Shown here in pieces: positions 32,308 to 44,290 of a stretch of DNA of 64,000 nt. This DNA is from Istiophorus platypterus (lineage: Eukaryota; Chordata; Actinopteri; Istiophoriformes; Istiophoridae): the NCBI GenBank assembly GCA_016859345.1, contig CM029116.1, forward strand, positions 1,288,439-1,352,438. The letters run 5' to 3'. The stretch's first letter is position 1. Every line of letters begins with the position of its first letter. The position numbers and the translations under genes were made by a program. Under the pieces are notes generated by a model, which was not told the DNA's origin, made no database searches, and saw only the letters and a program-made list of their open reading frames with translations.

Positions 32308-33213
32308 CTAAATTATCTTCTGAAAGGAGAAGTCACTGGTGGATCAGGGGTCAAGGGGTCAGGTTTAAAATGACAACTGCGGAACACAGAGAACTGGACT
32401 GACACTTGAGTTTCCTGGTCCTGCTGTTGGCCGGCTCCCGCTGCGTCCCGGCCCTGGTTCGGTTCGTGTCCGTGGGACGGAAGTGAGCCAGGACCCGAAC
32501 GAAGGAGGGAAAGTCCACCGTTTCCCGTCTGGGGGTTGGGAAGGAAAAGGAAACGTCTCCTTGTGTCGTGCTCAGAGTGACAAACAAACACAGGATAGAC
32601 CACACATTGTTCTAGAGTGTTGCTGCCGTTATGTCCAAAACCTCACAACTCCGCTTATGTTTATGATTCAACGTTCCTCTAAAAAGTCTCTGGAGTTAAA
32701 CACTAATTAAACATCACGTGTAAAAGACACAGGAATACAATCCAATCAAACATGACAGCAATGGTTTTCATCACCGAAACATCAATTTTGTCCTAAAATA
32801 ACCTTTTTGTTTTTTGTTTTTTTAAACAGCAGCCGGCGGCTATACCCTGGAGAGAGGAAGGCGCTGACGACTCGGTCTCCGATGGGGTTCAGGGCCAACT
32901 CCCGAACGGCTTCAAAATCCTCGGGCCTGAGACATAGAAGCAGAAGTTTCAGTCTCCCGACCCGACAGGCGGCCGCTGCCAGGAGGCCGACTGAGGACTG
33001 AAAAGGCCCATTAAGCTCACATCCTCCTCCTTGAGGTTGCCTGACCCATATGTCATCAAAACTTCTCAAATTGCTCTCTGGGATTGATAGAAAAAAAAAA
33101 TGGGATGGGAGGTTTCCCAGGTTCCTCCACGACCATCGACATGTAACGAGGTACGTGTCTACAAAACGTTCACTTCGGTTCAGATACATCCTGTTTTATC
33201 CTGCACACACACA

Positions 33214-33249
<36 letters not shown>

Positions 33250-35362
33250 CACACACATGACTTTTCACCCTTAAAGTGCTCTGAAAGAGTTTCACTATTG
33301 TGGCTTCAAAATTTTTAAGCTGCAGAATCTTGAAATGAGATTCAGTTCCTCAACGGTTTTACTCATCTTCTCACATTTTGCAGGAGGGAAAGGAAGCTGC
33401 TCCTTCTCTCTCCATTTGAGACAAGAGTCTGCTCAGACCACAGGTGTGATGATGTTCGTTTTTAAGATGCAAAGAGTATACATCAGTCCACCAACCTGAG
33501 CTCTCCGGTCTGGTCTTTGTCCAGAAGCTGGAACCTCTCATACAGGCGGAGGAGGTGGGCGGCGGAGACTGAAACAAAGAACAGTCGGCTGAGTGACTGA
33601 CTGAGCCGATTGATCGCAGGCCGATTGGTGGCAGTGGTGAAGCGGAACGCAGCTTTGGTCCGGACACCCCCCCCCTGACGCTGGCAGGCTTTTACTCACG
33701 GTGATCCATTCAAATGGTGTGACGGTGACTTTTTTTTTCCATTTTTCTTATAACAAGTTAACTTGGTTTGAGGAATTTTCTACAATAAAAAAAAAAAGTC
33801 GAAAAGAACGCGCCTTTTCTGGAAGTTTAATCTCAAAAGCATTTGCGAATGGACTCAATGCTGCACAGAGGTCAGAGCACTCCACGAGTGGGGAGCACCG
33901 AAGGGCCGTCCTCCACCCTTTAGTTTGCTCTGTCAGGTTCTCTTAGTTACACACATTCACACATTTTTGCACAGGGAACATCTGGTTGTTCAGAGACCAA
34001 AGAACTGCCAGTACAGTGCAGTTTATGCTGAACCTAATGGAGAAAAACATTCTAAAATTACCAGAACATTCAAAATTATCATTACGGATCATTTTCAATT
34101 AAAAATTTTAAAAAGGAAGAATTAGAAACGACATTGTGGAACGGATCGCGTGAATTCAGTTGTTTTCTTGAATTCTGTCGGTCGCTGCTTCTGGGAGCTG
34201 AATCTCAGATCTGGGATGACAGAGTGTCTGCGAATGTACCAACAGTTGTACCAACAGAGCCGTTGTTCACAACATGTCAACGCAACAGTGGCTGAGCTGT
34301 TGAAGTGGAGGTGACCAACTGCAGAGTGCGTCCGTATCAGTGCGAACAGTCCAGGGTGTCGACGCGCAAAACGAGGATAAGAAAACCAGATGAGGCAACA
34401 CTGATGGGTTTAACAGCGCTGATGCTGCCGTTATCAGAGTCCACAAAGGCACAGAGCAGATCATATCAATAGCACACACACAGATACACACACACACACA
34501 GACAGATACTCACAGACACACACAGTCCAATGAATTCATATTCACGTTAAACTTGACGCTGACAGTTCATCCTCAGGCAATAGAACGCAAAATAATCTCC
34601 GCTCAATGTCCACACATCAAATCGTTCTGCAGCTTGCAGCTGAGTCCCGCTGGTCTTCAGCAGCTGTCCGCTTGAGCTCAAACTTTCCACTTGGAAAACT
34701 AAAACAACCAACGAACATACTGACTGATGAAGCCCACTCAATACAGTCGAAAGCACCGGGAGAAACAAACGACTGAGGAGAAACATCCACCGTGATAAGA
34801 AATTTAGAACCACAGATGTTCTTAAAATATTAAAGTGACGCTGAGAAGGGAAAACATCTTCATCTATGACAAACCAATTATTTAGGACCAAAACCTCACA
34901 TCACCAAAGAAATGTTTTTAACAAAATTAATTTTAGTGATTTTACATGACACCTGACTAAAGTAAATTATTTTTCATTCATATATATTCATTAATTTTCA
35001 TATAGATCAAGGTAACACTTATTTTTTACCCTATTTCATTTTATCATAATAAAAAATAAGCCTGCTGCAATCTTACAAAAGCTGTAAGTTATTAAAATGT
35101 AATTATTTTGTATTTATTTATCATATTAAATAATTTCTCTCCCGTCTCTCCCGTCTCTCCCGTCTCTCCCTGTCTCTCCTCTCCCGTCTCTCCCGTCTCT
35201 CCCCGTCTCTCCTCTTTTTTATTTCCACTTTTTTTTTTTCTCCTAAGGATGAAAAACGACCGAGGCGGCTGAAGCCAAGGAAAAGCTAAACTCACAACCA
35301 GTTTCCTGCAGCAGCTCCTGGGCCTGCGGGACCTTGTTCAAGCCGGAGCTGCCAGAGCCCAT
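30326..35362 (-). CDS. chp2: calcineurin B homologous protein, CHP2-like EF-hand protein, 7 coding exons
   Basis: CHP proteins bind the cytoplasmic tail of Na+/H+ exchangers (NHE1 family), are needed for their activity, and inhibit calcineurin. Exons, transcript order: 35362-35296, 33568-33496, 32926-32846, 32528-32404, 32256-32195, 31481-31359, 30379-30326. They join to 194 aa (CHP1 has 195). MGSGSS is an N-myristoylation signal. EF3 loop DQDRDGKISRAE (122-133) and EF4 loop DLDRDDAISFEE (163-174) are calcium-binding; EF1 and EF2 are the diverged pair. The CHP-specific linker lies between FVRVLAHFRP and NSRTRKLKFAF. The end is EKVDIDHKMSIRFLS. VDFPSFVRVLAHFRP, AFQLYD-DRDGKISR and GIQVTEEQL favour CHP2 over CHP1, but a fish-specific paralogue is possible. 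Confidence 0.92.
30690..30970 (+). repeat. degenerate short dispersed fish repeat in chp2 intron 6
   Basis: The blocks ggtgagggttggagcccttcccagctt, tggacggattaccagtctatc, cactcaaccattcgcgctcat and aacccagagggaaccc (spacing kept) match the common teleost repeat containing CCAGTCTGTCGCAGGGC and CACTCACACTCATTCAC. Confidence 0.65.
31359..31481 (-). CDS. chp2: chp2-like coding exon 6 (EF4)
   Basis: The exon has 41 codons, VLRAMLGIQVTEEQLQ to EADLDRDDAISFEEFKK, phase 0 at both ends, donor GTGAGA. The loop's sixth residue is Asp instead of Gly. Confidence 0.95.
32195..32256 (-). CDS. chp2: chp2-like coding exon 5 (EF3)
   Basis: The exon reads AFQLYDQDRDGKISRAELLQ with donor GTTTGT. Its acceptor is preceded by a (GT)21 run and only TTCAG, with no ordinary pyrimidine tract. 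Confidence 0.92.
32261..32303. repeat. (AC)21 microsatellite adjoining the chp2 exon 5 acceptor
   Basis: An uninterrupted AC run on the + strand, read as (GT)n in the chp2 transcript, ends five bases before the exon. Confidence 0.97.
32404..32528 (-). CDS. chp2: chp2-like coding exon 4 (EF2 and CHP linker)
   Basis: The exon reads RETVDFPSFVRVLAHFRP, then TDTNRTRAGTQREPANSR and TRKLK, with acceptor cccaacccccag. The donor GTCAGT after the first base of Phe116 was chosen over an overlapping GTGTCA because only it keeps phase with exon 5. Confidence 0.9.
32846..32926 (-). CDS. chp2: chp2-like coding exon 3
   Basis: The exon reads PEDFEAVRELALNPIGDR then VVSAFLSP between acceptor tctatgtctcag and donor GTATAG. 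LA-NP-GDR is a CHP hallmark. Confidence 0.93.
33205..33250. repeat. (AC)n microsatellite in chp2 intron 2
   Basis: An AC run interrupted by acaaac and atgc. Confidence 0.95.
33496..33568 (-). CDS. chp2: chp2-like coding exon 2 (EF1)
   Basis: The acceptor is ctttgtttcag. The exon completes Phe23 then reads SAAHLLRLYERFQLL and DKDQTGEL, with donor GTTGGT in phase 2. Confidence 0.92.
33569..35295. other. chp2 intron 1, little recognised
   Basis: The intron holds short (CA)n pieces near 34475-34520 and a tandem CCCGTCTCTC array at 35139-35214 close to exon 1. Otherwise no element was recognised. Confidence 0.5.
35139..35214. repeat. CCCGTCTCTC 10-bp tandem repeat
   Basis: About seven copies of a 10-bp unit with small length variants, directly downstream of chp2 exon 1 in transcript direction. 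Confidence 0.9.
35296..35362 (-). CDS. chp2: chp2-like coding exon 1
   Basis: The exon has 22 codons, MGSGSSGLNKVPQAQ then ELLQETG, plus one base before donor GTGAGT. Gly2 with Ser at position 6 fits N-myristoylation. ETGF matches the family's first helix. Confidence 0.9.
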
Positions 35363-35620
35363 CCTACTTTTGTGGCTTCTTGGGGCCTCTGTCTGCAGCC
35401 GGTCGTCTCCTGCTGTCTGCAGGCCGACTATCTGTCTATCTGTCTGTCTGTCTCCCTGTCTATCTGTCTGTCTGGCCTCTGCAGCGGACTACCTGCGCTC
35501 TGCTCGGCCCACAGGCGGGGACGGACGCGTCGCTCGGCCAATGGCGGCTCTCCTGATGCGCACCAACCGACCAATGGGCTCCGTAGACCGGCCAAATCCA
35601 GATCCCCAGAAACTCTGTTA
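35363..35620 (-). promoter_or_regulatory. chp2 5' flank, candidate promoter
   Basis: The flank is GC-richer DNA with CCAAT boxes at 35538-35542 and 35571-35575 and several CpGs (gacgcgtcgctcgg). A (TCTG/TATC)n run at 35429-35475 lies between these and the start codon. Confidence 0.5.
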
Positions 35621-37661
35621 CACTCTGATAAAAACACCATGCAGCAATTACAGGAGATGAACTTGAAATATTAGAAATAAATCCTTGTATTTGGCAAAGA
35701 TAAAAAAACAAAACAAAAAAACAAACTAGAGTTAGATGAAAGATTTGATTTTTTGCTGTGAGAGGAGGAAAATAGATTATTTCAATAAACCAATCTGACA
35801 TGAGAACTGTCTCCTCAATAAGTTATGACTGGCTCCATTGCACTTGAGAGAAAACAATAGATGAGGCTTTAGTCTCAGGGGAAAATAAGGTGAATTTAAT
35901 TTCCCATAGCTGCAGCCTTCGCGTTAACGACACACTCGCTCACATGCAGGTTGAACGTCCAAGGCCGAGCTGGAGCTCACAGTCCATCGCCACGGACAGC
36001 GAGCTAACAGGAATACATGGTGACTGCTGTGTTCATACTCAGCTCTTCTTCGTCCTAATCCTTCCTCGTCCCCTCAAATGTTTTCTGCCTTTTCTTTTCA
36101 CATAGAAACAAACTTCAAACACAACACCAGCATATTTTCCAGCAGCATAAGTTAATATGGGTGAACTTGTTATTTATCATATCCAGCAACATGATCCTTC
36201 ACCTTGATCTGGTCTCTGAGTCCTTTTTTGAGTCTTAGTCCAGTACTCTCTCTCTTTTAGCTCTGGTTTTGGTTTCCACCAGCTCCTGAGGGAAACCTCT
36301 GGCTCTTTAGTTGCTCAACGCTCCAACATGTTCACCAACTGGTCTCTAACTGGGTCTGTCAGCTAGAGGACGGTGGCTGTTTACAGAAGTTTCTCTGGAA
36401 AACATCTGTCTGCTACATTAGAGCTGGAGCTGATTCATCATCACTACCAGAGACTCCTTTCTTGTCCTCTTAAAAAAAAAAAAGAAAAAACATGAATTAA
36501 ATTCTACTGATTCTTCTGAACCTGATGTTGAACCCGAGTCTTGCCTCCCCTGTTGTTCACAGCTGGTCGCAGTGATAAAGATGTGAAATAACACAATGGT
36601 GGAGCCGATACCGTGTGAGTGAGGAGCTCCCTGATAAACTGTCTGACTGTCAGTCTGTCCACAGACACTAGATGGAGCCATTTCCACATCAATGGGCACC
36701 ATCCACTGTCGTCCACTCTAACTCCACGCGTCAGTCGTCGCTCTGCAGGTTCAGGTTTAGTTTCGGGTCAAGAGAAAAACCGCAGCTTCTTCTATGAAGC
36801 ATCCTAATTTACACAGCTAGTACACTTATAATATCAATGGATGATTTATCAATATATCACTTGATAATTTATTTATGAACTTGTTCAGAACTAAAACTAA
36901 TAAACAATTAAACAATTAACGAAAGTTCTACAACAATTACATATCATTAAAATTATATAACAGTAAAAAAGGAACCAATCAGTTGTTTTATTGATCAGTT
37001 GCAGATGTGTCGTACAAATTATTATTGTTGAAAAGGACTAAAAAATAAACCTAAAATATCTTTATATGTGTTTACATTATTGACATCATAGTTTTAAAGC
37101 AAATACATACTATTTACAAAAACTGCAGATGAATAAAATGTTTGAAAATGGAGTTTTCAACCATGTGGGTTTTTAAAGCTGCTCCAATAAATATTGCATG
37201 TTAACATCAGATTAAATGACCGTTTAACATGTTGCTCATGGTTGCAAACTGACAGAGATTTATCCCCCAACTCTGCAGTTTCCCTCAGAGCCTCTGAACT
37301 CTGCTGTTGTTGAGCCCGTCTCCTGAAGCAGCAGCAGCAGCAGCAGGTAGATGTTTCCCAGATAAGTATCTGTAAATAGCCTCTGTCCACTACCTGGCAG
37401 ATCCAGTCAGAGACTAGCTGGTGAACATAGTGGAGCATTTAGCAGCTGAAGACCTGAGGTCTCTCAGACACTGGACTTGGACTCACCAGGTCCAGACAAC
37501 CACTGCTCCCCCAGGACGATCATACAGCTGGTTGATAAAACATTAGCCATAAAACTTTATACAGTGATGATATGTCAGTGTCGTTTTATCAGTAGACTTC
37601 AGCCTCCCCTATGGACTTTGACCCTGTTTCATTTTCATGGAAAGAATTCAGAGAGCGCGCA

Positions 37662-37679
37662 TACACACACACACACACG

Positions 37680-37725
<46 letters not shown>
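37662..37725. repeat. (CA)n microsatellite
   Basis: About 60 bp of CA units with two CG interruptions. Confidence 0.95.
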
Positions 37726-37727
<2 letters not shown>

Positions 37728-40700
37728 TTTCAGTTGGCGCCTCTTTTTATCTGAATGAAGAGCTGTTACAGGATCTACAGGAATGTTGATAAAAGGGGGA
37801 ACACAAACTTTTCTCTGATGAAGACATGGTTTTACGGCCTCACATTAGCAGCTGCAGCTTATCAGAAGCACTTTCTATTGTCTCATCTCCCCGGATCACA
37901 CAGCGCAGCTTGCTACCGGGTCCGTTCAGCTCAGAACTTAGGGATTGGCACCTCTAGAGGGTCCAGAGTCCAGTTCAACCCTACTAAGCAGAGCAGGCTT
38001 GATCAGGACCCTCTCTCTTCAAATGGAATTCGATGGCATTAAACATCCTCACCTGCACCTGCAAATATAGACCCCTGTTTCATCCTCGACACGAGCAGCC
38101 GGCAGCCTTCTGGTGCGAACCCCGGCTCAGCCATTAAACACTTGGTGAGTCGATATCCTGGGACTGTAATTTATCCATCGCCTGACCAAGAGTCAGCCTG
38201 TGAGCGCCCTCCCCAGGCCAAAGCCTGCAGGTTTCTGCAGGTTTCTGCAGTTTTTGAGGGAAGGAGACACGACGAGGACTGGATACATAGTTTAGTGACA
38301 CACCCTACACTATTGTATTTCCACCAAATTTCACAAGAGCATGTAACATGAAGAGCTTGTCATCTCATCCGTCATCTGTGGTCCCCATCGCCACGTCTGG
38401 TCAGACTGTTCTCTCTCTTTCATTTCCTAGAACTCCGCTCCCCCTTTTTTCACTCTCTCTCTCCGTCTCTCTCTCCCTCTCAGCACCTCCTCGGAGGTAT
38501 TTCCCGGCCTTGAAACGAAAGCCAGGTATGTTCGGTATGCGCATTCAACAGGTGACATGTGGGCAGGTACACAGATGACAGATGAAACCAAAAAAAAAAA
38601 AAAAAAAAAAGCTGCGCGTTGCGACCGAGTCGCGTTGAAACCAAGACGCGGAACAGAAGAGGACAGAAAAAAAAACCACAAACAGCTCACTCCTCTGTTT
38701 AAATGCCATGACCTCATCCTTCCCGTAACCACCAGAAAACCACGGCGCCTGTGTGTATCGGCCGCGCGACCCCCTCGGACCCGATGACATCCACCTCACC
38801 GAGCGGGTAATCACCAGTTTGTTCCCTCTCGCTTTGACTCCTTCATGGCCTGAAGAGGTAAAATTAAGCCATTGACCTGGAAGGAAACACAATGATCGGC
38901 TGAATGTTGCAGAAATACGTCCAGTCATTCATCACATGTTGTTGAAAATGGCCTCGTCACCTTTTTTGTTTTCCCCCTCTTCAGCGTAGCATGGTTTCAC
39001 ATCAGCTGTTTTCTGTTGGGTTTTTTGTTTTGTTTGTTTCGCCTTCTCTCGCCATGTTTGGTGACAGCAGGGATTTATGACTACGATCGACCTGACGCGT
39101 TACAGAAACCTTTGACAACTGCCCCACCTCATCCACACATCACCGTGTTTACTGCCCTTCTCATCTAAGAGCGTGAGGGTCACGTTCCCATTGGTTGCTT
39201 TTCCTCCAACCAGGCAAAAAGCCGTCAGTAAACACAAATCAGGAGCAGTGGATGACGAACCCCCACCACCACTACCACCCCCGCCCCAGGTAGACTGACT
39301 GGCAGGTGCACTGATTGACGGGCAGCCGTTGTCGACAGATTCCTGAATCACAGGCCCGACACAGACCCGGGGCCCCGCCGCTCAGAGACACTTGCTGTTC
39401 GGCCTCGCTGGGCTTTTGTCCAGACTGTCACAACCAATGAGACCGAAAGCGTGTGCGCTCTGGCCGGGGGCCAGCAGGAAATGAATGAAGCTTTCCTGGC
39501 TGAGTGAACTTTGACCCCCTCCCAACCGCCCCGGCTGCCTCCTGGCTCTGATACAGAGCAGAACAGAGCAGGAATGGAGGTCTGATACAATAAAGCACAC
39601 AGAGCACGGTTCTGGGGCAAGGAACAAAAGTGAAAATGCACTTCAATCAGCAGCCACTGTAGAGGTGAAGGTGACAGGATCGACTCTGGGAGTTGCTCAG
39701 GGGTTTTTCGTTGGTCATTAATCCAGGTTACATACATGCAACACTATAACACTATTACTGATTATATAGAGGCGGGTCCCTGTAGAGCACCGCCGGTGTG
39801 AAATCAAACCCACAACGAAACAGGGAGCCTTCCCGTCAGGAGAAGCGACCAAGGATTATCCAGCCTGAAGCCCGAAGTGCAAAGAAGGTGTTGTGTTTCC
39901 TTAAAGGAAATACACAATAATAATCAGAGATAATTTCGACTTCTCATATTATCATTCGTTAGAGAGTAGAGAAATAGCACTGATTTGGAACCAGCCTGAC
40001 TCTTGTAGGTTTTATTCTGTCTTTATAAACTGAGCCTGGATCTGCCTTGAAAGGATCCAGTTGCAGCTTTGGGATCTGTCAGACGGTCGCTCTCAACCTG
40101 GTATCAGCTTAACCTTCTTTTGACCGAGCGTCAGTGGATGCGTAGACCTTCTGCCACCTGCAGTCGGAATCAAACCCTCAGAATCACCGTCAACCTTGGC
40201 CCAGATTCTTACATTCACGCGTCGCAGTCTCAGTTCATGGTGTAGATCCAAACCAGAGCCACTAAAAACCTACCCAAGTCTGACATGAATAAATAAATTA
40301 AGAATAATATGAGACTGAAAGAGTCCCGTGGACAGTCAGAACCAATCCGACGAGGCCTGAGGACAACCGGACCCAATCCAAACCGTGGTGGACCCAGACT
40401 AAACCTGAACGCATAAGGGAACAACAACGATGGCGGCAGCATGATGGCCCATCAGTTAACAAGGAAGTCGTGGTCAATCAGTTGATCGGAGCTTATTGGC
40501 TCTGCAGGGACCCGATAACCACTGAATGGACTGGATCTGTTGATCGGGGGGGGCTGATGGAGTGAAGCATGTAGGTGTGTTGACAATCGTTGCGTATATA
40601 CCCTACACATAACACGCGGTTGGCTAGTGAGGGGCTTCCAGAGTACTGAGAGCTCGCCCTCGGGTCGCCTCCAGGGTTAAAGAGCTCCAGGACGAAGGCC

Positions 40701-41984
40701 CTCTCAGGTTCAATAAACGTCGGAGGCTCAGACGACACGCCGGACTGGTTGGACTGGTGATGGCGTGGAACAGAACAACTCTGCGTCTGGCATGAAAGGC
40801 TGGAAATGATGTCTCGTTAAAAGCTTTTCTCTTTTTTTTGGCAAAAATATGTGGAGAATGTGGTTATATAACTGTGCCATTGTTTCCAGAGACAAATGAG
40901 AGGTGACGCTCTGCAGTCCAGCTTCTAGTGGGAGAGAGAGACAGAGAGGAGGAGGAAGGTCCCGCTGGGCCCTGGCCGGCTGGTAATGAGACGAAAGCTT
41001 CCTGCCCAGTGCAGGAGAGAGGCCGGCGACGGTGCGTCGCGCTGATCCCGATTGGTCCACACGGGGCCTGTCAACCTTGCACTGTCACAACTCAACAAGG
41101 GCCCTGGTCATGCCCCCCCCCCCACCAGACCAGAATATTTCAATCTTTATTTCATCTACTGGCCATATCTGGGGGAAAAATTCAGTAAATGTTAGCAGCC
41201 TCTCGCTGATGAAGCCCCACGACCCACCAATCTTTTCTTGGCCTGAAATCTCCAGATCTTTTGGCCAGACAGTCATGAAACGTCTCGTAAATTTTCACAA
41301 TCCTGCTCTGTAGGAGATGAACCGAGTAGATAACGACGACCCCTGACTCTCCGAAAACCACTTCTCACGGTGATGACAACACATGGGCACAAATATTCAC
41401 TCAGGCCCATTTTCCTGAAAACAAAAATGAAAGACGGTGTAATGATTCTTCCCTGAGGGAACTTTAAAGACCAGCTCTGATTGGTGACGTTTGACAGCAG
41501 AGGGATAGTTATGGGACATTATGGGATTTCCACAGAGTCTCAGATGACTGACTGTTTATTTGGTTATACTACAGCTGCACAGGAAACTCGCAGTGTTCAG
41601 ATGACTGATTTAAACTGAAGACCGACAGCTATTCACCCATTCACTTTCAGTATTGTTCAAGCGACAGGTATTCCCCTCACCTGTACACACAAACGCACAC
41701 ATGCACACACACACACACAAACAAACACACCTGTTGATTGTAGCAAGGTCCTGCACCAAATGTTTCTGGTAAACCCTTTGATTGCAGTTCACTAATTTAC
41801 TATGAAATTCCAGCGGTATCAGTTTAGTTTCAGTATTACAGATGTGGAGTAAATTCAGTCTGGTGCCAAATAAAGTACTGAGCCCTCACACTCTACGTTT
41901 CTTTAAAAGAAATGCAGTGTTTCCCTCATCGGACATGAACCTCTGGAGGTTCTTAGTCACGTCTAGAGTGGTGCGGGTCCGGGA

Positions 41985-42130
41985 TCAAATCTCTCATTAA
42001 CTACTGGATGGACTGTGACGAAATTTTACCCAGAGATTCACGTCCCCCTCGGGTCATAACAACCTTTCTCACTTTTCATTTAAGCGCCACCATCAGGCCC
42101 AAACTTTGATTGTTGCGATACTTTGCTTAA
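41985..42130 (+). repeat. dispersed teleost repeat remnant
   Basis: The blocks actggatggactgtgacgaaat, cacgtccccctcgggt, catttaagcgccaccatcagg and gcgatactttgcttaaatg match a widespread fish repeat that often continues into GTTAGCATG blocks. A related copy lies at 22690-22910. Confidence 0.6.
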
Positions 42131-43974
42131 ATGCTGAGCACCCACACTGGCGTTAGCCCCATCCCCCGTTCAGACCCCTGTTCAGACCCACTTGGAGATG
42201 CGGGTCAAAACGCTTGTCGTGGCTCAGCCAACGAGAGGCTGCCTGGCTCTGGTGAGCCGATGTGAGATGGAAAACTTGGTCCGACGATACAGATATTTCA
42301 GCACATTTAATCCAACCCACCAAAAAGAAAAACGGGAGGAGGGGGAGGCAGAAACCAGACAGCGCACATGCCTGGATGGCGAAGAGAAAGGGCAGAGGGA
42401 GACGAAACTGAAACTGGGCTGTTGCTTTTATCAATATAATCAAGAGTCATCTTGTGGTTCAATAGGGAAGTGTAAAGAAACGACACTGCAGACTGGAGCT
42501 ATCTCTGCTAGTCTTCATACTGTATGAGCGGGTGGGGGAGACTCACGTCGTATCTGCTCTTGTTGTCTGAAACCAGCCTTAGTCTTGTTTTATCCATTAT
42601 AATGTTTCCTTGTCATATTGATTAATCCTTCATATATATGTGTTTACATACACCAAGTCCTGTGCGAATGTCTGAGCTGCTTTGGACACTCTGATTCTCC
42701 GTCATCCGGCGTTGGATTGGTCCCTGATCCATGGCGCGGTAGGACAACGGGCCGAAACTCACGGTTTCTGTCCATGAACTGTGTATGCTACTCATGGCAT
42801 TGTTTCTGAGAGCGTCCTCATTTTGCTCCTGGTGAAAACTGTTGCACAGAGCTAGATATCTGGCTCTTTGGCTGCTAAATGCTCCGCAAAAAAGTGGGTC
42901 ATGACGATTTTTGCACATCTAGATTTGGCCTGGACCCTCCAAGCAGGTCCAAATGTCCCCTAGCGGGGCCTCTTGGATCGCATCTCCGAAACCGCAAATG
43001 GCGATCGGGCGCTGGTTTCAGCTCCAGCCAAAACTCAGCAGGTGTGTCTCGGCTGTTTCCTGCTGAGAGGGTGTTGGTTCCCTCAGTGCTCGATTAAAAA
43101 AAAAACAGCCGTGTCCTGCGGCTGTAAAACACCGAAACTGGACCAGAGGGGAAGTGTGTGGCAAAGCCAAAAACGAGGAGCTAAAAGAGGCTGAAAATCC
43201 ATAGCGAGCTGCAGGGCCAGTCCCACTTTAGCGTCCGGCTCAGCGCCACTTAGTGATCACTTTACACGGACATTACTACACGGCCCACCGTTGTGTCCGC
43301 CGGCTCCAGCGCTCGTCTAGTCAGGAACTAGATACAGGAAAGGCCTGTTAGGTTTGATCTTGATTTACTTTCCCGGTTGAAAGCCCCCAGGCCTCCAAGT
43401 CATTCTCTTTCCCCTCAGCTGGGGGGGGGGGTTTCCAGTGACATCAACCCTTCAGCTTCAGGCTAAAGAATCTTATTTACTAGAAGAACTTCAAGACGCA
43501 AACACTTGATAAAAAAAACCCTGTTGTCCAAATTTAGACTTCCTGCCTTTCCTGCCCATCAGCCCCCGATGATTCAGCGCCGGCTAATGCCGATCAGATT
43601 CGACCCACAGCACGTCTGGTAATTTTCATCGATGGAAAGATATGGAGATAAATGCATGAAAATTTCTGTTTTATTTGGTCAGAAGGATGCACACATGTCA
43701 TCTCGGTCTCGTGACCAACATAGATCCCTGATTTCTGTCCAGCAGCGTCCTGACGTTACTGCAGCTCACTTCTCCAGTTGTTGTTGTTGTTGTTGCTTTT
43801 CAGTTGCCGGGTAAAAGCTTCTATTACTGTGAATAGTTAAGTCAACTGATAAAAAAACCCAAAACAAAACAGCACAAAGTAAAAGATGAAACAGTCTTTG
43901 CAACATTTTAAGCCAACTGAGTTTGTTATGTTTTTGTAAAAGTTTAGAGGGAATAAACAGGGAAGGGGCATCGG

Positions 43975-44290
43975 AGACCTGAGCTCTCACACCTGATCCA
44001 GTTCGTCGGGGCTGTGGCTCGCATCGTCAGAAACAGGCCGAGCGGTGCCAGTTTCACGTCACGATCCAGTATCACAGGGAACACCTCATTGGGGATGAAT
44101 GGGCCCACATGTTTGCAAAAAAAGCTGAAGATGAAAAGAGGAGACTTCCACAACAGGATAACGATCCTGAACGCAGCTCGACTTCCACATGGACACCTTC
44201 AAGAGGCAACAGGTGAACCTAAGCATCATGGGAAAGTCTGGGGTCGACCCGAAAGAGCACAGGCAGGACTTCTGTTTCAGTACTACCCCT
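43975..44290 (+). pseudogene. possible transposase fragment, uncertain
   Basis: One + frame reads PQQDNDPERSS at about 44146-44178, close to the QQDNDPKHTS box of Tc1-type transposases. The frame is open only briefly and I could not follow the family either side, so this may be chance. An open minus frame over the same bases (HVGPFIPNEVFPVILDRD) is also unassigned. Confidence 0.25.

Larger units (their letters stand above)
35620..43940. other. 8.3 kb without a recognised gene
   Basis: Microsatellites are a (CAG)n at 37328-37349, (CA)n at 37662-37725, an A18 run near 38590-38610 and (CA)n near 41697-41722. There are C/G runs at about 41115 and 43424 and a dispersed repeat remnant at 41985-42130. 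Open frames in the stretch are short, overlap on both strands and match nothing I know. I see no exon with splice-site support. Confidence 0.5.

Noticed and set aside
30326..35362. Assignment of the EF-hand gene as calcineurin B itself or CHP1
   Set aside because: The CHP linker after HFRP, the MGSxSS start and the MSIRFL end exclude calcineurin B. Several segments favour CHP2 over CHP1, though paralogue identity stays provisional.
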